A stretch of 64,000 bases of DNA from Anticarsia gemmatalis (GCF_050436995.1 NC_134747.1:4719501-4783500); one strand, 5' to 3'; shown: positions 50,367 through 63,994, counted from the first letter of the stretch. The notes: generated by a model from the sequence alone, not told the origin. Program-made: numbers and translations.

Positions 50367-53300
50367 ATGCTTAGTAATAATTTATTATCTAAAGTAGCAG
50401 GAATTTTATCTGCATGTATAATTTTGATCTTCCACGATGCGCAAGTTTTGGCTAATCTAGTAAATCGACCAAGCGATAGATTTTCATTAGACATATCTGG
50501 CTGTGCTTTGTATCATAAGCTGTGTTCGCATCTCGACGATGATCTCGCTGTACTGTCGTGCGCCCTAAATGCGTCGTATAATAAGACCCAGGTATTGCTA
50601 CTGTGCCAGCACAAGCTCTGGACGCATCAAACTGTATTGTTAGACAATGCATATTTGGATTTCAAACTTAAGGAACCATGCCAGGAGGAACCTGAAATAT
50701 TAAACTGTTTGAATCCAAGTAAATATAGTATTGATTGTATATTAAAGAAGAAACCCAGTGTGAGAGATAAGTCATGTTGGAGGTTGATAAACAAAATTGA
50801 ATCTCTGATATTCAATGACTGGCAGATCATTGGTAATTTCTTAAAGAACTGCTATGATGATACTGAAGCTCATGTTTGTGGTAGGATTCCTCCTGATCCA
50901 AAGAGTTTATCACAAACACAGACTCTAAAATGTTTACAAAATCAAGACATAAATCTCAGGCCAGAATGTCAGTCCGAAATTGCTGTGTTACAAGAAATGA
51001 AGTATGATACTCTTCAATTGGATAAACTGATTTTTGCTGCATGTAACTTGGACCAGAAGAATTTTTGCCCAGATGAAGTACCAGGCTCATGGCTGATGTA
51101 CAAGTGTCTGTTGAGGCATAAATATGAAAATGGTAATTTCACATTTTTTTATTTCTTTGAAACTTTTATAAAGTTAGTATTATACATACATAATTATTTG
51201 ATATAATTGTTCGCAGTTGTTAATTGACCTATTAATTGTAGTTAAATAATCATTCATTAATATTTAGCTAATTTTCCTTATTTTTATTATGTTATCTTTG
51301 TATTACAGGCATGAGGAAAAAGTGCCAAGATCAATTATTTTATGACCAAAGAAATATTGTAATGAATTATAGAATGAGTAAAGGTTTAGTGAGATCTTGT
51401 AAAGAGGATATTAGAAAGTACCACTGCAGGAAAGGTGTTGTTGAAGACAAAGATGTCAGACTTGCACAAATTTTGCTTTGTTTAGAAAATGTATCACGAA
51501 ATGAAAGCACAAAGTTGTCCCCTGAATGCACTGCAGAAATGATTGATCACAGGAAGATGCTAATGGATGATTACAGACTATCACCAGAATTAATGCAAAA
51601 CTGTGCCAATGATATCACAATGCTTTGTAAGGGTATTGAAGCAGGGGGTAAAACTATTCATTGCTTAATGGAACATGCTAGGCCAAGAAAGAGGAAAGAT
51701 AAGAGAATCAGCATGCCATGCCAGAAATCTTTGGAGATTTTAGTTCAAGAAGCTGATCCTGGAGAAGATTGGCGAGTGGACCCGATTTTACGTAAAGCAT
51801 GTAAACCTGTTGTAGACAGAGCTTGTAGAGAGGTTAATGGTGGTAATGGCAGAGTAATGTCATGTCTTATGGAAAAACTTGGCACCAATCAGATGACCAA
51901 TGATTGTGAGGCAGCCTTACTGCAAATTCAATATTTCATATCCAGAGATTTCAAGCTGGATCCCCAGCTATATAAAGCATGCAAATATGATGCTGTTACT
52001 GTATGCAAAGGCAAACTGCAATGGGCAGATGTCAATGAACACCAGGCTGATAAAGACCCTCTCATACTACCATGTTTGTATAACTATGCTTACAACTCAG
52101 ATGTTAGAGGTAGATTAAAACCTGCCTGTGAGGCTCAAGTTAGGAGAGTAATGAGACAGAGGGCAATTAGTGTAGATTTATTGCCAGAGATTGAAGACTA
52201 TTGCATGGATGACTTGATAAATCTATGTTTCGAAAACACTGGTAAAGGAGAAGAAATATCCTGTTTGCAGAGTAAAATTAAAGAACTTGGACCAAGATGT
52301 AGAGAAATTGTCACAAACTTTACAGAAACTCAAAGTGGCCATATTGAACTGAATGCTGTTGTAAACATTAATTGTAGGGTTCCAATTGAGAGGCTATGTT
52401 CATCTGAGCTCAAGAGCAAAAAAGATGAAGATGACATTATGGACTGTTTGATATCTCATAAGAATGACCCTGAAATTAAAGCTAATGTTAACTGTAGGGC
52501 TGCTATAGAACATGAGCAATTGATCTCATTAAAGAATTATAGGTTTACTAGGAAATTTAAGAATGCTTGCAAGTCTTATGTTGTAAGATTTTGTCCAAAA
52601 GCACAAACAAAGGGTCAGGTTGTTACATGCTTGAGTGAGATAGTGAGAAACGACACAATATCGAAAAGAAAGCACACAATATTTAAAGACTGCAGGCAAC
52701 AGCTGAGACAGCAACTGTTTCAGCAAAAAGAAAATATAGACTTAGATCCTGAACTGAAAGAGGCTTGTAAGAATGATTTGCAGATATACTGTGCTAGTAT
52801 ACCACATGGAGAATCTGCTGCTTTAGAATGTCTTCAAACAGCTAAGGGAAAGTTATCAGATGGATGCAGAAAAGCTATATTTGTGGTTAGGAAGCAAGAG
52901 TTTACAGATAATGCTATTGATTATCATTTGATTACTAGCTGCAATGATATGATAGATTTGTATTGTCACAACACTGATGCTGCTAATATTTTAGATTGTT
53001 TAAAGGTATATTTAAGGACAATTTTATATTAAAATTTTGATGATTTTTATTGTAATAGTAAGATTAATTTTCTTTTTCTTCTTTAGGCACACCGGCAAGA
53101 ATCAACTTTTGATGAAAACTGCAAGGTTGTAATTGTAAACAGAATGATAGAACAAAACATGGATTACAGATTTAATAACAATTTGCAAATTGCTTGCAAA
53201 GAGGATATTACGAAATTTTGTTCAGAAGTCATTGGTATTAAAACCTTTCATAAAATCGCTAGACACCAATGTAAATATGCCATTACGTTTTTATTTTTCT

Positions 53301-54667
53301 TTTTTTAGTTTTTAACCTTTAATTTTGTTTTATACTTTTAGCTAAAGAACCACAGGATATGGAACTTCAAGGGAAAATGTTATATTGTTTGAAAGAAAAG
53401 TTCAGAGAGTCTAAATTATCAACACACTGTGAAAATGAACTGGCAAATGTATTGAAAGAGCAAGCATTGAACTTCAGATTAGACCCTCTGCTTGGTAAAT
53501 TATGCAAGGCAGAAATACAAACCATATGTGCAGTGCCAAATGATATTACAAGTGCTGATGGGCAGGTAATTTTAATATAATAATCTTGGTTGCGAACATT
53601 AAGCTATACCTAAAAAGGTATGCATAGCCATATAAAACTATCCACTCACATAAGTCAATGACATCATTTGTCCCCATTTGGTAGAGAGCTGATTAAATAA
53701 TGAAAGAGACACTATCAATTTTATGAGTACTTTATTTAGTACTTAACATTTATCTACCATGAAACCTATCTATGTTGTTCATGTTTTGAACTTGAATTTT
53801 AGGTGGAAGAATGTCTAAAAAATGCTTTGTTGAATCATAAAATAGTATCTGCTGAGTGTGCGCGTGAGGTGGCACAGATAATAGAGGAAACTGAGGTGGA
53901 TATTGAGGCTGACCCATTGCTGGAAAGGGCCTGTGCTTTTGACTTGTTGAAGTATTGTAAGGATCTCGAACATGGTGCTGGCAGACGTAAGTTGCGATCA
54001 TTTAGCGATTGGATTAGAACAAGTGTTGTCTAATTTTTGAACGTACTAATATTAAAATTTTCAGGTCTGAAGTGTCTCAAGATAATTCTCGGCGATAGTA
54101 ATAGAAAATTAGAGGCTGACTGTCAGAAAGCACTTTCAAATAGATTAGAAATGTATAAGCATGTAGCTGCTGTAAGTATTACTCTGATAAATCCTTATCT
54201 GACATACATTTGAAAATCTGTTTGAGTATTATACTAATCTATACTAGGGTTTTATAGATAATTCAGTTTTCGTAAAACAACAAAAGTATTATAAATCCTT
54301 TTGTTGTTTTCTTATCAAGTTTTTTATTCACATAGTAGGAGTATTATGTACTTAAAATATTATATTACTATTGCCTACTACTAATCACGAGTTTCCGTGT
54401 TAAGTCCCACTTCTATTTACTCTTTTTAGAGTTATTGTTTATATTTTTTGATGTTGGAACTTGCCTGATAAATAACTATATTTAATCTTTCTTTTGTTCC
54501 AGTTGAATGTGATAGAGAACTTTGGCGACATGTATAACGAAATATCTTCTTCACCATCTAAGAAATACTTTTTAGTTGTAGGCATCTCAATTATAGGTTT
54601 AATTTTTATATGTGGTTTATATTGTGGTAATTTGGCTAGACAAGCTATGTATGTTAAACGAAAATAG
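50367..54667 (+). CDS. GLG1: Golgi apparatus protein 1 (cysteine-rich FGF receptor / ESL-1)
   Basis: Type I membrane sialoglycoprotein of the medial Golgi. It binds growth factors (FGF, TGF-beta precursors) and selectins in vertebrates. Seven exons, 50367-51132, 51309-53005, 53087-53234, 53342-53565, 53803-53986, 54065-54171 and 54503-54667, join in one frame of 1096 residues (human about 1180). A signal peptide lies at about residues 12-28 (ILSACIILIFHDAQVLA). The lumenal part is a chain of Cys-rich GLG1 repeats of about 60 residues with the pattern L-x-x-A-C-x-x-D-x-x-x-x-C ... C-L ... C (for example LDPQLYKACKYDAVTVC and LRKACKPVVDRAC). Near the C-terminus one transmembrane helix (YFLVVGISIIGLIFICGLYC) is followed by a short basic tail ending VKRK. 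A polyadenylation signal is at 54693-54698. Only 190 bp separate its stop from that of PRIM2 on the other strand. Confidence 0.96.
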
Positions 54668-54857
54668 ATATTATAATATATGATATTAAATCAATAAAAA
54701 TCTTTTGAAAAATTAATGTATTGTATTTCTTATCTTATACTAGTTTTGTTTTAACAGTTGAGTAAAATGTACATAAGGCTAAATAATTAAAAGCTAAGTT
54801 ATGGTGAACATAAATTAATTCTATCATAAGTTCAGTTGGAGTTTCACAAACAAGATA

Positions 54858-56422
54858 CTACATAACATCTTCAAAAACCATTCCTTCTAACTCATCAACA
54901 ACCTCTTTTTTAACTGTTGTATTTTGGACTTCTTTCTTTACTTGAACTTTCACATCACCTTTGACTATCTTCTGGCTTTCTTCAAAGTACTGGTTTGGGT
55001 GGTTTATGCCCACTCCCAAGTCAGTATGATGGACTGCATCAAAGTATTTACTGCAAGCCACTTGGAAGTGACCTTTTTTGGTCACATCTATTATTTCATT
55101 CACAGCTGAAACAAGAAAATAATATTTTTAAAGATAAGGTGCATTAAAATACTATACTTTTAATGACTATAGGATGTGCAATAATACATACCATGAGCAT
55201 CAAATCCATATCCTTGTAGTCTGTTCTTCAGATTGCTAACATCACAATGTTTATATGGACATCCATGACAATCTCCAGGGCCTACCGGTGTGTTGATAAC
55301 TTTCAAACAACTGAATGGAGAATAATTCTTCTTGCTACCTTCCTTGCCATAGTTGTATCTAACATTGTAAGCATACTGTTTCTCAAACTTATCAAGCTCC
55401 ATCATTTTTGTAAACTCATCCCTCCAAAATCTCAAAGAATCCTCAAGTGTTACTCCTATACCCTTCAAGAATAGTCCATATTGTAATCTACCTCCATGTT
55501 TTAAATGATGAGCTAGTCTCAGTTGCTCGTGAAGTTGCCTCATGCACAATGGGAATGACTTCACAGAGAGTGAATCAAGACTTTCAATAGGTACCACAGC
55601 TTTAGCGTTGCTGTAATCATTTCCAGAATACGACTGATGCAGTCCCTTTAGCAGTGTAACAAGTCTTTCATCCTGTTCAATTTCACCAAGGTGATGGCAC
55701 GCAACAGCAAGACTTTGTTTCAGTTGTGTTCTGTACTGAGCAGAGAGCACAGATATAAAATCTTTATGTGGGATGTAAGCATAACCACCACTGAGATACA
55801 CTTTTCTTAATTTGACCAAATCTAATACTTCATAAAACTTTACTTTATAAAATTTCATGTTGTCTATATTTGGATATGGAGTAGATTCTCTAAGAAAATG
55901 TATTATTTCACTCTTTTCCTCATCACTTATATTCTTATAACAAAGATTATTAAGTTTGAAAAATGCTTCAACTGCTTCACCTCTCATGGTAGCAAACCTC
56001 ATTTTGAACAGTTCCAGTTCTCTAGCAATGAACCAGCGACGTAGTTCTTCAGTCCTACAATATGCTAGTCGAAGAATGAAATGTGCAATATGATCTTTAC
56101 GTCTTGCTTGCAAATCTGCTTCTGTAAGGCCACATGCTGATTTTTCGCACAATTTAACGTAATATTTTAAACCTTGACTCCTTAATTCACCAATAATGTA
56201 TTCAGTCCATTCGTCAGAATATATACGAAGACCTTTCAATGTTGTTGCTGTAGCTAAACTTCTCAATAAAGTCACTCTTTCTAAAGCTAAACTTTCAAAC
56301 TCTTGAAGAGATATATTGTCCACCGGGGGAACTTTGTACATTTGCAGATCATGAGGATATGATTCAATAAGAGTTCCTGTGAGTGCCACTTTCGTAGACT
56401 TTCTCTTTATGTTTAAATCCAT
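54858..56422 (-). CDS. PRIM2: DNA primase large subunit
   Basis: Iron-sulfur regulatory subunit of the DNA polymerase alpha-primase complex. It helps start RNA primers at nuclear replication origins and lagging strands. Two exons, 55192-56422 and 54858-55105, give 492 residues (human 509). The N-terminal domain binds the small primase subunit. The C-terminal domain carries the four [4Fe-4S] cysteines expected for the family: Cys293 (FPLCMRQL), Cys372 (FSCLKVI), Cys385 (GDCHGCPYKH) and Cys428 (VACSKYF). The last is encoded by the second exon, so the splice is needed for cofactor binding. RNA/DNA-contact residues in the HHLKHGGRLQYGLFLKGIG block are conserved. The extreme C-terminus is acidic and Val/Lys-rich and likely flexible. 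The gene faces ATP13A1 across 769 bp. Confidence 0.97.
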
Positions 56423-57191
56423 ATTAGATCGTATTTACGAATCGTTATACAAACAAAAATAACACTTTTCCACTTCTTACCAAAATAGACTAAGTTTTGG
56501 CGCCTTTTCACAATAAACGACAGACGTCTGACAGGTGTCAATTGTCAAATATTTACATTGACTAGCGAATGAAACAGAGATAAGTATTTACTCCTATGTT
56601 AAGAACATCATTGTAGGTGCTTACTGTAATAAAATGTTCGGGTTCGGTACCTACCTAAGTAGGTACTGAATCCGAACTAATTATCTAGCTAAGGTAGAAC
56701 CTAAGAATTTAATATAGTCCGTGGTTTGTGAAGGTTTGGTGCTGTCAAATTATTGACACATTGACGAATGCAAAAATTGGTATTGAATAATTTAAACAAA
56801 TCGAAGGGTAATTGAAGGAACCCATCAAGTATTCCAATAAAATTGTGGTTTTAGATGTCATTGAATGACATACAGAAAAGATAAAATAAAAAGGAGTTTT
56901 AAGTACATTGCGTTCTTACAATTTTTTTCTGTGTGAAATGAAAAAGCACGTGACACGCATGCTCCTGTTCTACACACTGTTTCCGGTTTTCCTCTCCACT
57001 CCCCTCTTCGCCTCTCCCCTCTTGATTGTCAATCTGTCAACTTGAGTAAACTCAATAAAATCGAATTATATTTATATTTTGAATTAGTTTCTTATGAGGG
57101 AGTATTAAATTATGTATAACTATACCACTTACAGTTAGCAAAGTAACCAAAAGCATATATGTACGGGCATAAAGTAAAATAGGCTCGTAAA
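56423..57191. promoter_or_regulatory. Divergent promoter region PRIM2 / ATP13A1
   Basis: Between two ATGs on opposite strands. TGTCAA/TTGACA words cluster on both sides: 56536-56541 and 56543-56548 near PRIM2, 56743-56748 and 56753-56758 in the middle, 57027-57032 and 57035-57040 near ATP13A1. A pyrimidine-rich stretch (ttcctctccactcccctctt, around 56986-57022) precedes the ATP13A1 side pair. No TATA box recognised. Confidence 0.5.
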
Positions 57192-60100
57192 ATGGTATCC
57201 AATAAGATGCAGTCGTCATTAGACGATTTAGTTCAATATACACAGCTTTTTAAGCCGGTGCCGACCGTTTTACAAGGGACTGTGCTTCCCTTTTTGATAA
57301 TTTACCCAATAGTGTTTTATTTGTGGATTGCTGTGTATGGATTTGAGGAAAACTTCGAAGCAGGGTTTGTGTCTGTGGCAGTCGTAGCATCGGTACAAAT
57401 TCTCATTTGCCTCTGTTGTTATTGGAGCGTACACATTCAGTGTTTCCTGTCATGTTCATCCGTAAGTAATTTGTCGATTGTGGTCAGTGTTCGTGTTGCA
57501 ATCATTTTGGTTAATAATTCAATTAACAGGAAAATTCTTGTTTTAATTTTAGGTTAAGGACCCAATTCAAGCTGAAATTGTTAAAGTTGTACCTACTTCC
57601 AATAATGGGTTTTCCGAAATTGTTAAGCTCCATCATACAAAGGTAAGGTTTTTTCTCTAATCATGTTAGCAAGTACTTACAGGATAATAAAATTGATATT
57701 TTATATATGGTTAATTTATGTTGTATGTAATTATTTTAGTCAACCAAAAAGGGTAGTATACATCCAGATGTGTGGTTTATATTCCAAAAAAGCAAGTATA
57801 TATATGACTGGGACAAGAAGATATTCCACACAGTTGAGTTTCCTACCAACAAGACATATGAGGAATATATGGAGTCCAAGGGATATGCCGATGAAGAGAC
57901 CATTATTGTTGCAGAAAAAGAATTTGGAAAGAATGAAATGATAATGGTAATATACATTTTTTATTTGAACCTCCCAAACAAACATAAGTTAACTTAGTAA
58001 ACCATGTTTCATGCCCATTCTGCAGTTAAAAGTATAATTTAAAAATCTATTTCTAATTGTTATTGATGACTCATGAGCTTTAAAAGACTAGAGTATTTAT
58101 TTGTTTATCACACACTTAGTTTCATTAACATGACACAAGTAGTGGGATGGAGAAATAAAATGTAATTCAACTAACATACTTATGACTTACATTATTAAAA
58201 GAAAATAGGTCACACTATGCATAAGAACAGCACTAAAATCATATTTTAATATTCTCTGTAAATGATCACCTAAAATCCCAGGAATCAATATATTTTTTTA
58301 TGGAATTATAGTAGGGGCCCTGAACTAAAAGTGATTTAAAACTTCCACCTAATAATTCAACATTTATTGCAGAATTCATTAATTTACTTCATTAATATTC
58401 ATTTCTATTGTTAGCACTCAAATGCTCAGCATGCAAAGTAAAATATGTATAAGAATTTCTCTTGTGTAGAACTTTCTTGAGTACTGAGTATAAATATTGG
58501 TTAATGAGAAAAATCAAGAAGGGAAAAGTTTCACTAGATCATATTTTGAATTATAATTAGGTATAAAATAAATTGTATTAATGAAACAAAATATTTGTCC
58601 TGTTTATTTAGTTGCGGCTGTGGCATATTGATATTAAATGATCATTTGATGTAATGTTTCTAGCTCTTTATTGATCTACTTCGAATTCTAAGACAAACTA
58701 TAGATGAACAAAATTTTTCTTTTCCTTCTAGGTTGTCCCAGAATTCATGGAACTGTTTAAGGAAAGAGCAACAGCACCATTTTTTGTATTTCAAGTATTC
58801 TGTGTAGCATTATGGTGTTTAGACAAATACTGGTATTACTCTATATTTACTCTGGTCATGCTTGTCATGTTCGAGTGCACATTAGTACAACAGCAACTAA
58901 GAAACATGGCCGAAATAAGGAAAATGGGGAACAAACCTTATCACATCTATGTTTATAGAAGTAAAAGATGGCGCCATATAATGAGTGATCAGCTATTGCC
59001 AGGTGATATAGTATCATTAATTAGATCTACCAATGAAAACTTAGTCCCTTGTGATATTCTACTGCTTAGAGGCTCTTGCATAGTTGACGAGTCCATGTTG
59101 ACAGGAGAGAGTGTACCACAAATGAAAGAAGCTGTAGAAAATGAAAAGAATTTAAAACTAAACCTAGATCCTGAGGGTGATGGCAAACTTCACATGTTGT
59201 TTGGTGGCACTAAAATTGTTCAACATTCCTCTCCTAGCAAAAGTTCTTCATCATCTCTTAAAGCTCCTGATAATGGTTGCATTGGTTATGTTATCCGCAA
59301 TGGATTCAACACGTCACAGGGTAGACTGCTAAGAACTATTTTATTTGGCGTTAAGAGAGTTACAGCTAACAACCTCGAGACATTTGGTTTCATTCTGTTC
59401 TTGCTTATCTTCGCAATTGCTGCTGCTGCGTATGTGTGGATAAAGGGCTGTGAAGATCCTGAAAGGAATAGATACATGCTATTTTTAGAATGTACACTTA
59501 TTTTGACATCAGTTGTGCCTCCCGAACTGCCTATTGAGTTATCACTAGCAGTTAACACATCACTTCTATCGTTGTCTAAGCTAGCTGTATTTTGTACAGA
59601 ACCATTCAGAATACCATTTGCGGGAAAAGTAGAAATCTGCTGTTTTGATAAGACTGGTACACTTACAAGTGATAATTTAGTCGTAGAAGGTGTGGCTGGG
59701 ATAGGCGACCACACCGACGCTACAGTCATTCCATTGTCACAAGCTCCTATGGAGACAATACAAGTACTAGCGTCATGTCACTCCCTCGTACAACTCGACG
59801 ATGGAGTGGTTGGCGATCCTTTAGAAAAAGCTACGCTAAAAGCTGCCGAGTGGAACCTTACCAGAGGCGACGCTGTTGTGCCAAAGAAGGGAAAATCGCC
59901 AGGGCTCAAAATAGTTCACAGAAACCACTTCTCAAGTGCACTTAAAAGGATGTCCGTAATCGCAGGTTACCAAATCAATGAACGCGGTTTCATGGAAACT
60001 CACTACATCAGCAGTGTAAAAGGCGCGCCCGAAACTGTCAAGGGAATGCTGAAAGAGGTTCCTAGTCATTACGACCACGTTTATTTGACATTATCTAGAA

Positions 60101-63100
60101 GAGGTGCAAGAGTGTTAGCATTAGGTTATAGGAATTTAGGGAAATTAACTTCTCATGAAATAAGGGATATGTCTCGCGAGGATATAGAATCTGATTTGAC
60201 GTTCGTCGGTTTCGTTATAATATCGTGTCCATTGAAGAACGACTCTAAAAAAGCTATTGCTGAAATTATCCACGCCTCTCATTCAGTGGTGATGATAACT
60301 GGCGATAATCCATTGACTGCATGTCACGTGGCTAAGGAATTAAAGTTTACTCAGAAGTCCGAGGTCCTTATACTGTCGCAGAGTGACGATGAGTGGAGCT
60401 GGAAGTCAATAGACGAGGAGTTCAACCTGCCAGTGAATCCTTACGAGACCAGCAAACAGTTCACTTCGAAGTTCGACTTGTGTATAACGGGCGAAGGTTT
60501 GACGTATTTGAACGAATATCACCACCAGTTCTTGCTCGAATTGATGCCTCATATCAAAGTGTTCGCAAGATTCGCACCTAAACAGAAGGAGTTCGTGATC
60601 GTGACACTGAAATCTCTGGGCTACGTGACGCTCATGTGTGGAGACGGTACAAACGACGTCGGAGCCTTGAAACATGCTGATGTGAGTATAACATAAGCAT
60701 ATCATTCTTTTGTCGCAATTCAAATTTCTATAATTGTAAAAACTGACATGTTTATATCAGCTTAAACGCTATTGAATAGATAAACTACATAGATAGTTAA
60801 ATCTGTGTCTGAATTTATTATTATAAAGCCATTCTAGCATTGTCATTAAATATTGCAGGTGGGCGTGGCCATCTTAGCGAATGCGCCCGAGCGTCTCCGC
60901 GAGCCAAAGCCGAAAGAAGAGCGGGCAGTGGAAGAGGTGCCGCGGCGGCCCGGCCAACGCGTGGACCACCGTGCGGAGGCGGCGGCGCGCCTGCGCAAGG
61001 CCATCAAGGAGCTCGAAGAGGAGGACCAACCGCAGCTCGTGAGGTTGGGAGACGCTAGTGTGGCTGCACCCTTTACCAGTCGGCTTTCCAGTATATTTTG
61101 CAGTAAGTTATTCTATTAGATTTTTTGTTTCTAGTAACTTTTGTTTGGTTATTTCATCATACATTTAGATTTGATTCCATCACTCACGGCGAAGGCGATT
61201 ATTAGTTTTGTTATTTCAATATTCTGATTCTACTATTTATCTAACTTCATATTTTCTTTTGTACTAATGGTCAAGTTCGGAATTTCGCTCGCATGGGAGA
61301 TAAAATGCATCATTTTATTCTACTTCCTAAGCATGAAATTTCTAAGATTCTGCTTACGAACAGGACAAGCCCAAATAAAATGGGTTCTGTGATTTTTGAC
61401 TTTAACTGATAAATTCCGTTCATTACTACTTTGTAAGAATTACATTGCACATACATTTATACGCATTGAACAAAACCGAAGTATCGAGCTTCTTGCAGGT
61501 ATAATGTACAACACTTATATAATCCAGTTCTTTTTTAAACTTGTTTATTCTGACCAAGACTTTGAACGCATCTCGTTGCGTCTGTCGACAGTAAGAAATC
61601 AGGCGCAGGATAGACAGTTTTAAGAGCTTTGCAGGCCAGTGGTCTGGGACCTTAGCTTCTGAACTCATGAATTACTGAGAATTTCTTGATCTTATATGGA
61701 CCCTGACTTCTCCCACTGGTCGTGTCGGTTATCCGTCCCACCGGGCTATGAGAGTGTACCTGTGTCTTGTGCAAACACTTGGACACTATAAACAAAGTCC
61801 TGGCTGGCCAGTTTCGTTGAAACTACCGCCGTAGTCGGATCGGCAAGGACATTATTATTATGGTCCCTGGAATTGAAACCTGTAAGATTACTATTAATAC
61901 TGATATGTATCGAAAGCTGTTATATTTGTGTCCAGTCTGCCACATAATCAAGCAAGGTCGCTGCACCCTGGTAACGACGCTGCAGATGTTCAAGATCCTC
62001 GCTCTGAACGCGCTCATCCTGGCCTACTCTCAGTCAGTGCTGTACCTTGATGGTATCAAGTTCAGTGATACGCAGGCTACGTTGCAAAGCTTGTTGCTGG
62101 CCTCCTGTTTCTTGTTTATATCTCGATCAAAGGTATGTACACTAAGAATTAACAATTAACTAGTAATGATTAGAAGAAACTTCTGAAATAGATGATGGGT
62201 TTATTGTTAAATAACTACTTTTTGTTTTTTATTCTATAAAGGCTGTCTAAAATGACATATTTTTTTTGTGATATTTTTGATTTTCTAGATACTTGTGTAG
62301 GCAATCAAAGTATGAGTAATATTCATTTGATTCTTGAAATTCTAAGTAATTAATGATACATGCTAATGAATCTGCGGAAATTTATCTTTAATCGATATGT
62401 ATTTTTGTGATTATATGAACTGACTTGTCATACACACATTGCATAAACTGGAAAACATAGATTTATAACGATAAAGAACGAAGAAGATTGCTAAATATGT
62501 ATACTTGCAATCTACGTTCCTATTAACTTATCTTTACTATTATGAAATTTGAACACCTTTGTATGAACACCGGTAAATGACTGTAGACATGAGGTCTCGG
62601 GTTCAATTCCTGCAATGTCGGGCAACATGTTATTGGACCTCTTTAAATTTATGTTAGGATATTTATCTGTAGTTGTTCGGTGGGTAACATCCCTGCTATA
62701 TGGCAATAGGCTCTCCACCTATGGACTAATATTGAAAATGGCGGAACGTGGGCGTATTTACATACACATCTGCTTACATGATGGCATGACGATTTATGGG
62801 CGTCATATTATGTATGAAATTTTAAATGTTCATACAATATGGTTGCATTTTTATAAGTTTCCATGTATTTTCAGCCACTGAAGCAACTATCGAAACAGCG
62901 CCCTCTACCGAACATCTTCAACGTGTACACAATAATGACAGTACTGACTCAGTTCGCGGTACACTTCCTCTGTCTCATATATTTGGTACACGAAGCCACC
63001 TCACGCTCGCCTGGCAGGTAAGATTTAGCACGAATCTCCTTATAGATACTTTTGCTTTGTACTTTTTCTCGTAAGAAAGGAGTAGAGATTTCAAGGTATG

Positions 63101-63994
63101 CGCTATTAGTTAGTTTAAAGAGTTTACTGATTTATTGTGCGTAGACTCCTAAAACTTTTAGAGAACATCATAATAATGATCAAATATGTAGTCCAAACGA
63201 CAGATACTCGATACGATAGTATCGAAATGTTCCTACCTCACTTACGGTCTTTGGTTCCTATTGGAAAGTTCTTCTACTTTATACTTATGAGATGATTATT
63301 TAGGCTTTAAACACTAGATCTTGGTCACTGCCTTTTTATCCGATAAGTTTTAATTTATTTGTGGTTTTCTCAGGGATAACAAAGTGAAACTGGACATGGA
63401 TTTAGGCGAGGATGAAGAGCGCGAATTCCAACCGGATCTCCTCAACAGCACCGTGTATATCATTTCTATGTCGCTACAAATATCTACCTTTGCTATCAAT
63501 TATAGGGTAAGAAAATTAAATATTTTTGGGATAGCTTTCGTTTTGATTTCGCAGGTTTTCTTCTCCGAACAATGAGTTAACTACTAGACAATCAGCTATG
63601 TGGAATGTAATAATTTAGATACTTGTTTTTTTAGTATAAAACTCTTTCATATGATGTCACAACCTTATATCTCGTTATGTGAAATTAGTGAGTAATAGTT
63701 TAAAATAGCTCCACTAAGAATGTTATTTTTAGCTAAAAAACTTTTTTGACAAATACCTACTCCTTCGCGTTTTTGTATGATGATAAGGATTCTCGACAGA
63801 CAAGTAATATTTTAATATAACCAATACAAACAAATTTAATTGACATTCAGGGTGAGCCGTTCATGGAGGGACTGAAAGACAACAAGCCATTGCTGTACAG
63901 TATACTAGTATCGGGCGGCGCGGTGTTGGCGCTCGCCGCGGGTATCTTCCCGGACCTCTCCAACATGTTCGAGATCGTTTATTTCCCACCTGAC
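57192..63994 (+). CDS. ATP13A1: P5A-type ATPase, ER transmembrane-helix dislocase (ATP13A1), 3' end beyond window
   Basis: Polytopic ER P-type ATPase that removes mis-inserted transmembrane helices and mislocalised tail-anchored proteins; formerly described as a manganese transporter. Nine exons join in frame: 57192-57461, 57553-57642, 57740-57946, 58732-60681, 60859-61102, 61936-62132, 62875-63017, 63374-63506 and 63851-63994, giving 1126 codons. A donor (GTGAGT) follows at the window edge, so the last exon(s) lie beyond. Motifs: actuator TGES (313-316), P5A-specific membrane motif PPELPIELS (from 452), phosphorylation loop DKTGT with Asp495, TGDN in the nucleotide domain, and GDGTNDVGALKHAD just before the fifth exon. 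The membrane end carries IKQGRCTLVTTLQMFKILAL, SQSVLYL, RPLPNIFN and NSTVYI, all family landmarks. The human protein is about 1204 residues. Exon 5, encoding a charged cytosolic loop, is strikingly GC-rich. Confidence 0.97.
57947..58731. other. ATP13A1 intron 3
   Basis: AT-rich intron of 785 bp. No repeat or exon recognised. Confidence 0.5.
60755..60815. repeat. Half-copy of the fold-back MITE family in ATP13A1 intron 4
   Basis: The stretch with cgctattgaatagataaact followed by agttaaatctgtgtctga resembles the reverse complement of the left arm of the MITE at 20858-20975, which has the same cgctattgaatagataaact word. The CCCCCGG end is lost. It appears to be a decayed relic. Confidence 0.45.
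62555..62820 (+). repeat. tRNA-derived SINE in ATP13A1 intron 6
   Basis: The degenerate tRNA-like head includes gaggtctcgggttcaattcc (B-box about 62598-62609). The body has gctatatggcaataggctct, ccacctatggactaatattg and a late atctgcttacatgatggcat, then gggcgtcatattatgtat. It is the same family as the minus-strand copy at 30165-30432. It ends about 55 bp before the acceptor of exon 7. Confidence 0.6.
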
